64,000 nt of DNA from Oscillatoria sp. FACHB-1407 (GTDB lineage Bacteria > Cyanobacteriota > Cyanobacteriia > Elainellales > Elainellaceae): assembly GCF_014697545.1 (NCBI RefSeq), contig NZ_JACJSA010000003.1, forward strand, positions 1 through 64,000, read 5' to 3'. The translations under genes were made by a program, and so were the position numbers. This document shows, piece after piece, positions 1-8,338 of the stretch. Within the stretch, counting starts at the first letter, position 1. Each line of letters opens with the position of its first letter. The notes beneath the pieces are model-generated. The model worked only from the letters and a program-made list of their open reading frames with translations. It did not search any database and was not told the DNA's origin.

Positions 1-66
1 ATTCGTGACTGGAAACCTGCTCTCAATCGCTTCGCGATTGAATTCGGCGATCGCTTTCCAACTTGA
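1..66 (+). CDS. IS256-type transposase, C-terminal end only (5' cut by window edge)
   Basis: The first 21 codons read as a protein tail that includes RDWKPALNRFAIEFGDRF and end at a TGA at 64-66. A W-x-x-ALN-x-(F/L)-A-I-x-F-(G/E)-x-R tail is what I know from the end of IS256/mutator-family transposases. Only the extreme C-terminus is inside the window, so neither activity nor completeness can be judged. The DNA just after the stop (70-95, with GACACAATCTATTTGACA) resembles the terminal inverted repeat of that family, which supports the call. Alternative: the chance end of an unrelated protein. Confidence 0.55.
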   Translation: MRDWKPALNRFAIEFGDRFPT

Positions 67-96
67 GTTTTTACCCTTGACACAATCTATTTGACA
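67..96 (+). mobile_element. Probable right end of the IS256-type element
   Basis: The AT-rich stretch after the transposase stop contains TTGACACAATCTATTTGACA, similar to ACACAA...TTGACA ends of IS256-family elements. RAYT homology begins directly after it (around position 97), so the boundary probably lies near 90-96. The other end is outside the window, so no target duplication can be checked. Confidence 0.4.
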
Positions 97-549
97 TACC
101 CTCCCAATCGGTTTCCATATATTGAATTGGATCAATTTGTGGTTATGCCAAATCACATTCATGGAATTATTGTCATCAATTCCCCAGATATCAATATTGC
201 CAATAAAACAGACCGTGGGGACGCGATTAATCGCGTCCCTGCCCCTGACATTCCTATCCCTGCCAAAATCCCTGCCCCTGCCATTCCTGCCATTAAAATT
301 TCTACAAATCGGGGTGGTATAACCGGAAAACATAACCCCATGTTGTCTAGCCATTCATTAGGCAAAATCATCCGCTGGTACAAAGGACGATGCACCTTTG
401 AAACTCGATCCATTAAAACCTGCCCGATCGCCCCAGAATTTGCATGGCAATCGCGATTTCACGACTACATTATTCGAGATGAATTGATCTTGAACCGAAT
501 TCGCAACTACATCGTGCGAAACCCAGAGACATGGAAAGGCTGTAGATGA
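91..549 (+). pseudogene. RAYT / REP-associated IS200-like transposase, 5' truncated
   Basis: Y1 (HUH) transposase of the REP-associated type. The diagnostic block is IELDQFVVMPNHIHGIIVI near the start, with the His-x-His metal motif in NHIHG. Near the end, FAWQSRFHDYIIRDE carries the candidate catalytic tyrosine, followed by the usual IRNYIVRNPETW tail. A full family member has about 40-60 residues before the IELD block; here they are missing and are replaced by the end of an IS256-type element, so the gene looks interrupted rather than merely misannotated. The apparent TTG start at 91 is probably an accident of the junction. Residues 40-70 are a low-complexity insert (PAPDIPIPAKIPAPAIPAI) whose DNA begins with a palindromic repeat found elsewhere in the window. 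Confidence 0.75.
217..240. repeat. REP-like palindrome inside the RAYT gene
   Basis: GGGACGCGATTAATCGCGTCCC is a near-perfect palindrome inside the coding region. The core GACGCGATTAATCGCGTC recurs at 4079, and variants occur at 13862 and 40793. Confidence 0.7.
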
Positions 550-596
550 ACTTTTAGTCGCGATCGCCTTAACCTAACCATTGCTTCAAATTGCTT

Positions 597-1190
597 TCAG
601 ATCGTCGTGGGTTCTGATGGTTTGCGCTCAGCCAATAATCGAGCCGCGATCGCCCCACCAATAAAGCCAAACAAATGCCCTTCCCACGAGACACCAATGC
701 GACCGGGAAGCACACCCCAAATTAAGCCGCCATACAATACAACGACAATAACTGAGAGCAGAATGGCGATGAAACTGCGCTCAAAATAACCTCGAAATAG
801 AAGAAACCCCAGATAACCAAAGATCACACCACTGGCACCAATGTGAACCGTGAAAGGTGCGCCAATTAACCAGGTGCCTAACCCACCAATTACCATGGCG
901 ATCGCACTAACAACCCAAAAATCACTTGTGCGGCGCAACATGACAAACCATCCTAACGTCAAAAATGGAATTGTGTTAGCTAACAAATGAGTGAAGCTGC
1001 CATGTAACAATGGTGCAAATAAAATCCCTCTCAAGCCAATGGTTGTCCGAGGAATAATACCCAATCGGTCGAGCGATCGACCCGTCAATTGATCCACAAT
1101 TTCTAAAAACCACATTAGTGTAATCAAACCACCCAAAATCACAACCTGGGTTCGTAACTCACGGGCAATTTCTTTGGCTTCGTTACTCAT
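597..1190 (-). CDS. Rhomboid family intramembrane serine protease
   Basis: Polytopic membrane protease of 197 residues. HGSFTHLLANTIPF gives the conserved His/Asn region of the second helix, GASGVIFGYLG holds the catalytic serine (GxSG motif), and WEGHLFGFIGG holds the catalytic histidine, each in a hydrophobic helix. The length fits the minimal six-helix bacterial rhomboid core with little extramembrane sequence. An ATG start is preceded on the minus strand by CAGAGGTTAATCC, an acceptable ribosome binding site. Substrates are not evident from the neighbours, which are the damaged transposase and a convergently oriented signalling gene. Confidence 0.9.
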   Translation of the reverse strand: MSNEAKEIARELRTQVVILGGLITLMWFLEIVDQLTGRSLDRLGIIPRTTIGLRGILFAPLLHGSFTHLLANTIPFLTLGWFVMLRRTSDFWVVSAIAMVIGGLGTWLIGAPFTVHIGASGVIFGYLGFLLFRGYFERSFIAILLSVIVVVLYGGLIWGVLPGRIGVSWEGHLFGFIGGAIAARLLAERKPSEPTTI

Positions 1191-1538
1191 GGATTAACCT
1201 CTGGGTCTATACAGTCATCATATCAAGGGAACCGAGTAGAGGGGTGATCAGGTGGGAGGGAGGGAGAAGAAGGAAGAAGGAAAAAAGAAGAGAGAAAAGG
1301 ATGAAGGGTCAGGTAATGCAGTATTTACTCCTCTACTCTCTCCACTTCCACCCCCCTTTCCCTCTCGCCAATCCGATCGCTTGCAGACCATAATAGGGAA
1401 AGCTAATTTACACATCGGTGTCTACTCCTTAACACAGTTCATCAAGATGTCAAGCATTAGCGTCCGTGCGATCGCTGTGCTTGAGTTGACGTAAACAGTG
1501 GGTCGAATCGTCATCCCATTTAAACGAGGTGAAACGGG
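1191..1538. other. Intergenic region, purine tract, no gene seen
   Basis: Spacer between the divergent rhomboid and GGDEF-EAL genes. It holds a purine-only run of about 45 bases near 1252-1305 (GGAGGGAGAAGAAGGAAG and similar) followed by a pyrimidine-rich stretch at 1323-1370. An 80-codon open frame at 1252-1494 is a low-complexity translation of these tracts and has no credible protein features. Promoters for both flanking genes must lie here, but I cannot assign them. Confidence 0.5.
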
Positions 1539-3788
1539 TTGAATTTGGGTAACGAGTTGCGTTCACAAGTTAGCTTTCAATGGTTTGCCCTTGATACGCT
1601 GAAATGGCGGTTCTTACCGGGGGCGATCGCGGCTTTTGTAGTCATTGGTTTACTCTTTTTGGGCGTGTGGCATCCCTTTGAAGCTCTAGCTCATGCGCTC
1701 TGGGTGGAGGTTCACCGTTTATTACCGCTGGGTCATCCAGGTTTAGAGATGGGCAATGGGGGGCAACCCGGTTGGTTGCCTATTCTGGTGTTAGGAATGG
1801 GTCTGGGGTTTAGTCTCTGGCGGACGTCATTGCTCCGCGATCGCCGATGGATAGATGTTTTGCTGATTGCGATCGCCTGGTGTGCCTTCAGTTTGTTAGC
1901 GTTTTACACGGGTTATTGGCTGCCCGTCGTTGCTCCCTTGATGGTGTTGATATTGACTCAGGTCGTGAGTTTGATCACAGAAGAATATCGCACATTGAAA
2001 GCCACAGTCCAACACCTTCAACAAAACGAGGAGCGATATACCCTGGCCATTCAGGCGGCAAACCAGGGATTGTGGGACTGGCACTTTCACAACGACCAGT
2101 TTTATGTGTCACCACGTTGGCTAGCCATGCTGGGCTGCAACAGTTTGCAGGATGCCAACGAAATCGCCATATCGCCCAGGACGATCGCCCAACCTCCCTC
2201 CATTGCACTCTCGTCACAAGCCTGGTTTAGCCGCGTCCATCCGGATGATTTGTTGTCCCTTAAGGAGGCAATCAGCCTGCATCTGGAGGGCAAAACAAAC
2301 CGATTTGAGCGGGAATATCGGATGCGCCATGAGGATGGCTCCTATCGGTGGGTGCTGAGTCAGGCATTAGCCGTGCGAAACAATGCCGGGGAAGCCGACC
2401 GCCTTGCAGGGTGTCAAATGGATATCACCGCCCGCAAAGAGGCAGACGATAAGCTGCATCGCAATGCTTTCTATGATGTCCTGACAGAATTGCCCAATCG
2501 AGCTTTGTTTATGGAGCGGTTGCGTGAGGCGATCGCGGTGACTCAGCAATATCCTAGTGTGGCGTTTGCGGTGCTCTGGCTCGATCTGGATCACTTTAAG
2601 GTGGTCAACAATAGCCTGGGAGGAGAGATTGGCGATCGCCTCTTAGTTGCGGCGGCTCAACGTCTGCGTTCTTTTTTGCCCGCTGAAAATGTGATTGCCC
2701 GCATCAGTGGGGATGAGTTTGTGATTCTGTTGAATCAAATCAGTGACCTCAAGGACGCAACCCGCACAGCAGATCACGTTCAACAATTGCTGGCATTGCC
2801 GTTTAACCTGAATGGTCATCAAGTCTATACCACTGCCAGCATTGGCATTGCCATGAGTTCTTCGCTCTATCAACGCCCAGAACACATCATGCGCGATGCA
2901 GATACCGCCATGCATCGGGCTAAAGCCTCCGGTCGAGCCAGATATCAGGTGTTTGATGCGGCTATGCACCTGCGTCTGCTGGAACGGTTGCAACTGGAAA
3001 ATGACTTGCGACGGGCGATCGCTGCTACTGGCAACCCCAAGAACGAACATCAGGAGTTGATGCTGCACTATCAACCGATCGTTAGCTTAGCAACTGGGCA
3101 AATCACCGGGTTTGAAGCATTGCTGCGCTGGCGACACCCTGACCATGGCTTTATCTCTCCGGTGCGGTTTGTGCCGATGGCAGAGGAGACAGGATTGATT
3201 GTGCAGTTGGGCTGGTGGGTGCTGCGAGAGGCGTGTCAGCAAATGCGCTCCTGGCATCTACAATTGGGCGATCGCAAACCCCTGACGATTAACGTGAATC
3301 TCTCTAGTCGCCAATTTGCGATGTCTGGCTTAACAGAACAAACGCGACAGATTTTGGAGGAAACTCAGCTCGATCCAGCCAGCCTTAAGTTAGAGCTAAC
3401 CGAAAGTATGGTGATGGATAACGCTTCGTCGGTGGTCGCCGTGTTGCGACAGATGCGATCGCTCGGCATTCAACTGGCGATCGACGATTTCGGCACAGGC
3501 TATTCGTCACTCAGCTATCTTCCTCGATTTCCCATCAACACCCTCAAAATCGATCGCTCTTTTGTCAACAAAATGGGAGCCAGCAATGATGGCTTAGAGA
3601 TTGTGAGAACCATTTTGTCACTGGCTCACAACCTGGGTATGGATGTCACCGCAGAAGGGGTAGAAACACAAGAGCAAGCCGATCAACTGCTGCTTATGAA
3701 CTGTGAATATGGGCAGGGTTATCTCTTCTCAAAACCCCTGGATCGCGAGTCAGCGACCCACCTGTTAAATGAGCAATGTTCTGGCTAA
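1539..3788 (+). CDS. Membrane PAS-GGDEF-EAL c-di-GMP enzyme
   Basis: A 749-residue c-di-GMP turnover protein. The N-terminus has about four hydrophobic helices (roughly 27-45, 78-96, 104-124, 127-147) resembling the membrane bundle that follows CHASE2 sensor domains, but without the extracellular CHASE2 domain. A PAS/PAC domain follows (about 163-300), then GGDEF (about 310-470), then EAL (about 485-740). The GGDEF signature is ARISGDEF, an SGDEF variant compatible with cyclase activity. The allosteric I-site RxxD appears absent: LPAEN stands in that place. The EAL side keeps EALLRW, NVNLSSRQF, ELTES, IDDFGTGYSS and AEGVE, all the metal and catalytic residues I can check, so phosphodiesterase activity is likely. 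Translation starts at TTG, preceded by ACGAGGTG. Confidence 0.9.
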   Translation: MNLGNELRSQVSFQWFALDTLKWRFLPGAIAAFVVIGLLFLGVWHPFEALAHALWVEVHRLLPLGHPGLEMGNGGQPGWLPILVLGMGLGFSLWRTSLLRDRRWIDVLLIAIAWCAFSLLAFYTGYWLPVVAPLMVLILTQVVSLITEEYRTLKATVQHLQQNEERYTLAIQAANQGLWDWHFHNDQFYVSPRWLAMLGCNSLQDANEIAISPRTIAQPPSIALSSQAWFSRVHPDDLLSLKEAISLHLEGKTNRFEREYRMRHEDGSYRWVLSQALAVRNNAGEADRLAGCQMDITARKEADDKLHRNAFYDVLTELPNRALFMERLREAIAVTQQYPSVAFAVLWLDLDHFKVVNNSLGGEIGDRLLVAAAQRLRSFLPAENVIARISGDEFVILLNQISDLKDATRTADHVQQLLALPFNLNGHQVYTTASIGIAMSSSLYQRPEHIMRDADTAMHRAKASGRARYQVFDAAMHLRLLERLQLENDLRRAIAATGNPKNEHQELMLHYQPIVSLATGQITGFEALLRWRHPDHGFISPVRFVPMAEETGLIVQLGWWVLREACQQMRSWHLQLGDRKPLTINVNLSSRQFAMSGLTEQTRQILEETQLDPASLKLELTESMVMDNASSVVAVLRQMRSLGIQLAIDDFGTGYSSLSYLPRFPINTLKIDRSFVNKMGASNDGLEIVRTILSLAHNLGMDVTAEGVETQEQADQLLLMNCEYGQGYLFSKPLDRESATHLLNEQCSG

Positions 3789-3814
3789 CGCAGCACCTTA
3801 GGATGGTGGATTTG

Positions 3815-3921
3815 ATATAGCTTGGTCAGAAAGCTTAGGACAAAGCGAATGGCTCAAACCCGGATGCTGGGGGAGCTTTCTGACTCGTCTTCACCCCATC
3901 GCATGTGGCTACGGCTATAAA
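3815..3921. repeat. Hairpin repeat family F6, copy 1
   Basis: Matches 46518-46625 over about 105 bp: both carry a TATAGCTTGGTCAGAAAGCTTA-like left arm, a shared GGCTCAAACC-GATGCTGG centre, CTTTCTGACTCG-like sequence, and a GTGGCTAC-GCTATA right end. The arms are complementary (GTCAGAAAGCTT with AGCTTTCTGAC), so the element folds into a long imperfect hairpin. Confidence 0.75.
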
Positions 3922-3929
3922 ACCGCAAT

Positions 3930-4045
3930 CTGGACAGGTGGGTGTAGCAAACCCATCTGCACCGCGCCATAAATTTGACGGCAAAACCTGTCCCTACCAA
4001 AGATTGAACTTGTTTAATTTCTATTTATTTAGAGGCGATCGCCCC
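3930..4045. repeat. Hairpin repeat family F5, copy
   Basis: Resembles 18945-19050: GGTGGGTGTAGCAAACCCATCTG, a middle with ATTTGACGGCAAAACC, then CCCTACCAA-GAACTT-TTTAATTTC. The GGACAGG and CCTGTCC-type arms pair across the centre. Confidence 0.6.
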
Positions 4046-4077
4046 CATCTACCCATCCACCTGCAAAATTCTTGTAC

Positions 4078-4097
4078 AGACGCGATTAATCGCGTCT
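4078..4097. repeat. REP-like palindrome
   Basis: AGACGCGATTAATCGCGTCT, a perfect 20-base palindrome, shares its core with the one inside the RAYT gene at 217-240. Confidence 0.75.
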
Positions 4098-4189
4098 CTC
4101 CCCTTCCAACAATCGCAATACCTCCTCTCGATTGGGAATCGCCCATTCTAACAACTCATTGTCACACTGCTCACTGAGTAAGAGTAGGT

Positions 4190-7100
4190 TTACTCATTCG
4201 GAGGCAAATAGCCATCACAGAGATAACGCTCATCAGGACGGGTGCTCAAATACTGCTGTATCCAATCACAGCCCATTGTCATCAGGCGATCGAAATCCCA
4301 GATCCAGAGTTTGATAGTGCCATCTCCACTAGCAGAGGCGATCGTCTTGCCATCAGGACTAAAACTGATGCTAGTAACCACATCTTGATGACCTTCTAGG
4401 GTGTGCAAGAGTCTGCCCGTAGCGGCATCCCAAACCTTAACAGTCTCGTCCCCACTACCAGAAGCGAGGGTCTTACCATCCGGGCTGAAACTTAGACTAT
4501 TAACCCCATTTGCCCCTCGAATGGTAAGAATTTCTGTCCCGGTTTCCACATCCCAGAGCTTAATGATGTCATCACCTCCAGAAGCCAGAGTCTTGCCATC
4601 TGGACTAAAACTGATGCTACCAACCCAACCTACCTCTTGAAATGTGCGAATTTCCTGACCAGTTTCCACATTCCAAAGCTTGATGCTGTTGTCAATACTA
4701 CTAGAGGCAAGAGTCTTGCCATTCGGGCTGAAACTGATATGCCAAACCTGGTTTTGATGACCTTTGAGGGTGCGAATTTCCTGACCAGTTTCCACATTCC
4801 AGAGCTTGATGGTGCTGTCATAACTCCCAGAAGCCAGGATCTTGCCATCCGGTTTGAAGCTGATACTAGAAACCCAAGCTTCATGCCCTGGCAAACTGTG
4901 AATTTCTGTCCCAGTCTCCACATTCCAGAGCTTGGTGGTGTGGTCGTCACTTCCAGAAGAAGCCAAGGTCTTGCCATCTGGACTGAAACTAATGTTACCT
5001 CCCCAACCTACCCCTTGGATGGTGCGAATTCCCTCCCCAGTTTCCATATTCCAGAGCTTGATGGTGCTGTCATAACTTCCAGATGCCAGAGTTTTGCCGT
5101 CCGAGCTGAAACTGATGCTAGTAACCCCATTTTGATGCCCTCGCAGAGTAGAAACCTCCCCACTGGTTGCCACATTCCAGAGCTTGATGGTGTTATCAGC
5201 ACTACCGGACAACAGAACCCTACCATCTGGGCTGAAATTGACGCTAGTAATCAGACCTTGATGCCCTCGCAAAGTGCGAATATCTCTTCCAGTTGCCACA
5301 TTCCAGAGCTTAATAGTGCTGTCAAAACTCCCAGAAGCCAGAGTCTTGCCATCCGGGCTGAAACTGATGTGAGTAACCAGATCTTGATGCCCTTGCAGGG
5401 TGCGAATCTCTCCAGTTTCTAAATTCTGAAGCTTAATAGTAATATCAGCACTCCCCAAAGAAGCCAGAGTCTTGCCATCTGGGCTGAAACTAACGTTACG
5501 AACCTCCCCTTGATAACCTTGCAGGGTACGAATTTCCTGTCCCGTTTCCACATTCCAGAGCTTGATGGTGTTATCAGCACTCCCAGAGGCCAGAGTCTTG
5601 CCATCTGGGCTGAAACTGATACTAAAAACCACATCTTGATGCCCTTGCAGGGTGTGAATTTCCTGTCCCGTTTCCACATTCCAGAGCTTGACGGTGTTGT
5701 CCCCGCTTCCAGACGCTAGAGTTCTACCATCCGGGCTGAAACTAATGCTATTAACCCCAGCCTGATGACCTTCAAAAGTAACAATTTCTTGACCTGTTTC
5801 CACATTCCAGAGCTTGATAGTGTTGTCAAAGCTCCCAGAAGCCAGGGTCTTGCCGTCTGGACTGAAATGGGCGACGCTAACCCCAGCCTGATGACCTTCA
5901 AAAGTGCCAATTTCTTGACCTGTTTCCATATTCCAGAGCTTGATGGTGTTGTCATAACTCCCAAAAGCTAGGGTTTTGCCATCCGGGCTGAGACGGATAC
6001 CCCTACCTCTATACCCTGGTAGGGTATTCATCTCACTGACTCCATTGACTGCTTGCTGTAACACTGCCACGATAAAGGACTGTAATACTTCCCGCTCCGA
6101 ACTACCGCTTTGAAATTGGGTACGCATTGTCTGTCCTGACTGAAGGGCAAGCAGTAACCCCTGGAATGCTTGCCCAGATAGGAATTTTTCGTTGGATGCA
6201 GTGGTTTGCAATCGTACTTCTGCCATCCTGATTTTGGTTTCAGCTCGAACAGCCGCAAACCCAGCGACCCCGGCAATAACTAACCCGATCGCCCCAGCGA
6301 TCGTCCCAATCAGCAAGCGTCGCCGTCCCTTAGCAGTTGCTTCCTGTAAGGATCGTTCGGCTTCCTGTAACTTCTGTTCCGCCTGTTCGCCCTTTTTAGC
6401 GGCTGCCTGCAAAATTTGGGTTGCCCGGTTTTGTGCTTCCTCAACCGTGCGACTGGTTGCCACATAGCTCTGCTGAAGTTCGGTGGGTTTGGGTTCCTTG
6501 CCCACGCTTTGTGCCAACCACTGCTCCGCCTGCTCCAGGTCATCGCCGCGTAACAGCAAACTCTCTTTGCGCCCCTTACTGTCCCACTCGATCGCCCGCA
6601 TCAGTAATCGCGTATGGGCATGTAGATGCTCCGTATCGGTATCGAGGATTCGCAGCAATTCAGTGAAATTAGCTGAAAAATCGCCTTCTCGCTGGTTAAA
6701 GTCGAGCCACTGCACCTTTGCCAGTTCGGGGTGGAGGGTGGATGGGTCGATGGGTTGATGGAGCAGGGTGACGAAGCGTTTGTTGAGTCGTGCAGCATAT
6801 TCCACCTCATCCGCGCAATAGGGCGATGTGACCGATCGAGGCGACAGCACAAACAAAAACGTATCCGAACTTTCAATGCCTTTGTAAATCTCCTGCTGAA
6901 AATCCACCGTTCCCGCTGCAATGCTTTCCTGGTCAAACCAGGTGCGTTTGCCGTGACTTTGCAACGCATCATTCAGCTTGCGGGCAAATCCTGAATCCAC
7001 CCGCGAGTAAGAAATAAAGACATCCAGCGAAATGCCGGGTGGTTGGCGCAGGCTTTCGGTAACGAAGGTTTCCTGCAATGGTAATACAGGGTAAACCGCA

Positions 7101-8338
7101 CTTTGCTTTGCCATCTTCAACCAGGCTTCTGCGTGGCGCAGGTTATAGCCTCGCAGCAACAGGGTAGGATTTTGCTGCTGGCGTTCCCACTTTAATGCTT
7201 TAGTCAGCAACAGTTTGTGGGTTTCGTGATAGGCAGCATCCTGTCGCAAAATTCGCAGTAACTGACTTTCATCCTGCTGATAGTCTGTGGCTTGCACATT
7301 GTCCGTCAGATCAATGTATTGCAAGTTTCGCAAACTCGTTGGAATTTGATGGGGTGCAACTGCCTCCAGCAACACCGGAATAATCCGTTTGTTGAGGGAC
7401 AGGGCATAGTCCAGTTCATGCTGACACCAGCGTGACTGAATTGCGGCAGATGAGAGCAAGTACACCACATTATCAGCTTCCTCAATGCCGCGATCGATAA
7501 TCTGCTGAAAGGCTGCTCCCGCTTGAATATCCGTTGTGTTTGTCCAAACGGTCAATCCTTCTCGTCGCAGACTATTACAGATTTGCACGGCTGTTGCTCG
7601 ATCCATATCGGCATACGCCAGAAACACATCCGTCATCAAGTTGTTGGCATTCTTGCGACTCTCCGCAATGAACTCACAATGCAGATCGGTTGGCGAACAG
7701 GGCGGTTGTGCATCCGTAAACCGCACCTTAAGCCACTCCTCCGCCTGGAGCCGTTCTTCACCGATGAGTAGATAGGGCGATCGCTTCTGGTTTTGCTGCC
7801 ATTCCAGTGCTTTTGCTAAAAGTAGCGTGTGCTGATGAACATAGTCTCTGTGGCGATCGAAGATGTTAAGCAATCCCGTAAAAGCCGCTTCAAAATCATC
7901 CTGTCCCTCCCGCATATAGACCCAGTTAATCTTTTGCAGCACAGGATGCATATTTTGAAAGTAGTCATGCAATCCCTTTGTCTGATACTCTGCCCACTCT
8001 TGCGCAGTTCCATTGGGATTGCGTTGCCGCCAGGTATCGTAACTGATTCTCTCGACATGGAGTAGCGGAATAATCCGCTTTTGATATCTAAGGGCTAACT
8101 CAATCTCCAAGTGACAGTGCGGCGAATTCACAGAATGGGGTGAGATGATGAACAGAAAGTTGTCAGTCCGTTCGATGCCATCATCAATTTGTTTCTGATA
8201 ATCCACTCCTAATGGAATGTCTTCAAAGTCAAACCAAACATTCAAACCATATTCCGTTAAACGACGATGCAACCGAGCCGCAAAGGCTTTGCTATCAACC
8301 CGTCCATAGGAGATAAATGCATCGTAAAACTGCTGCAT
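4190..8338 (-). CDS. Triple-TIR, single-TM, WD40-repeat protein
   Basis: A 1382-residue protein. TIR domains begin near residues 4, 236 and 438 (YDAFISYGRVDS, TDVFLAYADMDR, LDVFISYSRVDS). Each keeps the C-x-x-E glutamate typical of NAD-cleaving TIR domains (E78, E308, E511). After each TIR comes the same helical linker, pattern HT-LL-A-EW...LLLRG-L--AE-WL (about 170-204, 373-408, 575-610). A coiled-coil-like segment (630-670) leads to one hydrophobic helix (674-697). About 14 WD40 repeats (SPDGKTLASGS-DNTIKLWN) fill 775-1347, enough for two seven-bladed propellers, and a short tail ends at 1382. No STAND/NTPase P-loop is visible. TIR-WD40 proteins are known in cyanobacteria; a role in NAD+ depletion or second-messenger signalling after infection or stress is inference. 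It is monocistronic. Confidence 0.9.
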   Translation of the reverse strand: MQQFYDAFISYGRVDSKAFAARLHRRLTEYGLNVWFDFEDIPLGVDYQKQIDDGIERTDNFLFIISPHSVNSPHCHLEIELALRYQKRIIPLLHVERISYDTWRQRNPNGTAQEWAEYQTKGLHDYFQNMHPVLQKINWVYMREGQDDFEAAFTGLLNIFDRHRDYVHQHTLLLAKALEWQQNQKRSPYLLIGEERLQAEEWLKVRFTDAQPPCSPTDLHCEFIAESRKNANNLMTDVFLAYADMDRATAVQICNSLRREGLTVWTNTTDIQAGAAFQQIIDRGIEEADNVVYLLSSAAIQSRWCQHELDYALSLNKRIIPVLLEAVAPHQIPTSLRNLQYIDLTDNVQATDYQQDESQLLRILRQDAAYHETHKLLLTKALKWERQQQNPTLLLRGYNLRHAEAWLKMAKQSAVYPVLPLQETFVTESLRQPPGISLDVFISYSRVDSGFARKLNDALQSHGKRTWFDQESIAAGTVDFQQEIYKGIESSDTFLFVLSPRSVTSPYCADEVEYAARLNKRFVTLLHQPIDPSTLHPELAKVQWLDFNQREGDFSANFTELLRILDTDTEHLHAHTRLLMRAIEWDSKGRKESLLLRGDDLEQAEQWLAQSVGKEPKPTELQQSYVATSRTVEEAQNRATQILQAAAKKGEQAEQKLQEAERSLQEATAKGRRRLLIGTIAGAIGLVIAGVAGFAAVRAETKIRMAEVRLQTTASNEKFLSGQAFQGLLLALQSGQTMRTQFQSGSSEREVLQSFIVAVLQQAVNGVSEMNTLPGYRGRGIRLSPDGKTLAFGSYDNTIKLWNMETGQEIGTFEGHQAGVSVAHFSPDGKTLASGSFDNTIKLWNVETGQEIVTFEGHQAGVNSISFSPDGRTLASGSGDNTVKLWNVETGQEIHTLQGHQDVVFSISFSPDGKTLASGSADNTIKLWNVETGQEIRTLQGYQGEVRNVSFSPDGKTLASLGSADITIKLQNLETGEIRTLQGHQDLVTHISFSPDGKTLASGSFDSTIKLWNVATGRDIRTLRGHQGLITSVNFSPDGRVLLSGSADNTIKLWNVATSGEVSTLRGHQNGVTSISFSSDGKTLASGSYDSTIKLWNMETGEGIRTIQGVGWGGNISFSPDGKTLASSGSDDHTTKLWNVETGTEIHSLPGHEAWVSSISFKPDGKILASGSYDSTIKLWNVETGQEIRTLKGHQNQVWHISFSPNGKTLASSSIDNSIKLWNVETGQEIRTFQEVGWVGSISFSPDGKTLASGGDDIIKLWDVETGTEILTIRGANGVNSLSFSPDGKTLASGSGDETVKVWDAATGRLLHTLEGHQDVVTSISFSPDGKTIASASGDGTIKLWIWDFDRLMTMGCDWIQQYLSTRPDERYLCDGYLPPNE

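Noticed and set aside
4637-5422. 261-codon plus-strand frame
   Set aside because: Antisense shadow of the WD40 repeats; its own periodicity mirrors the repeat unit.
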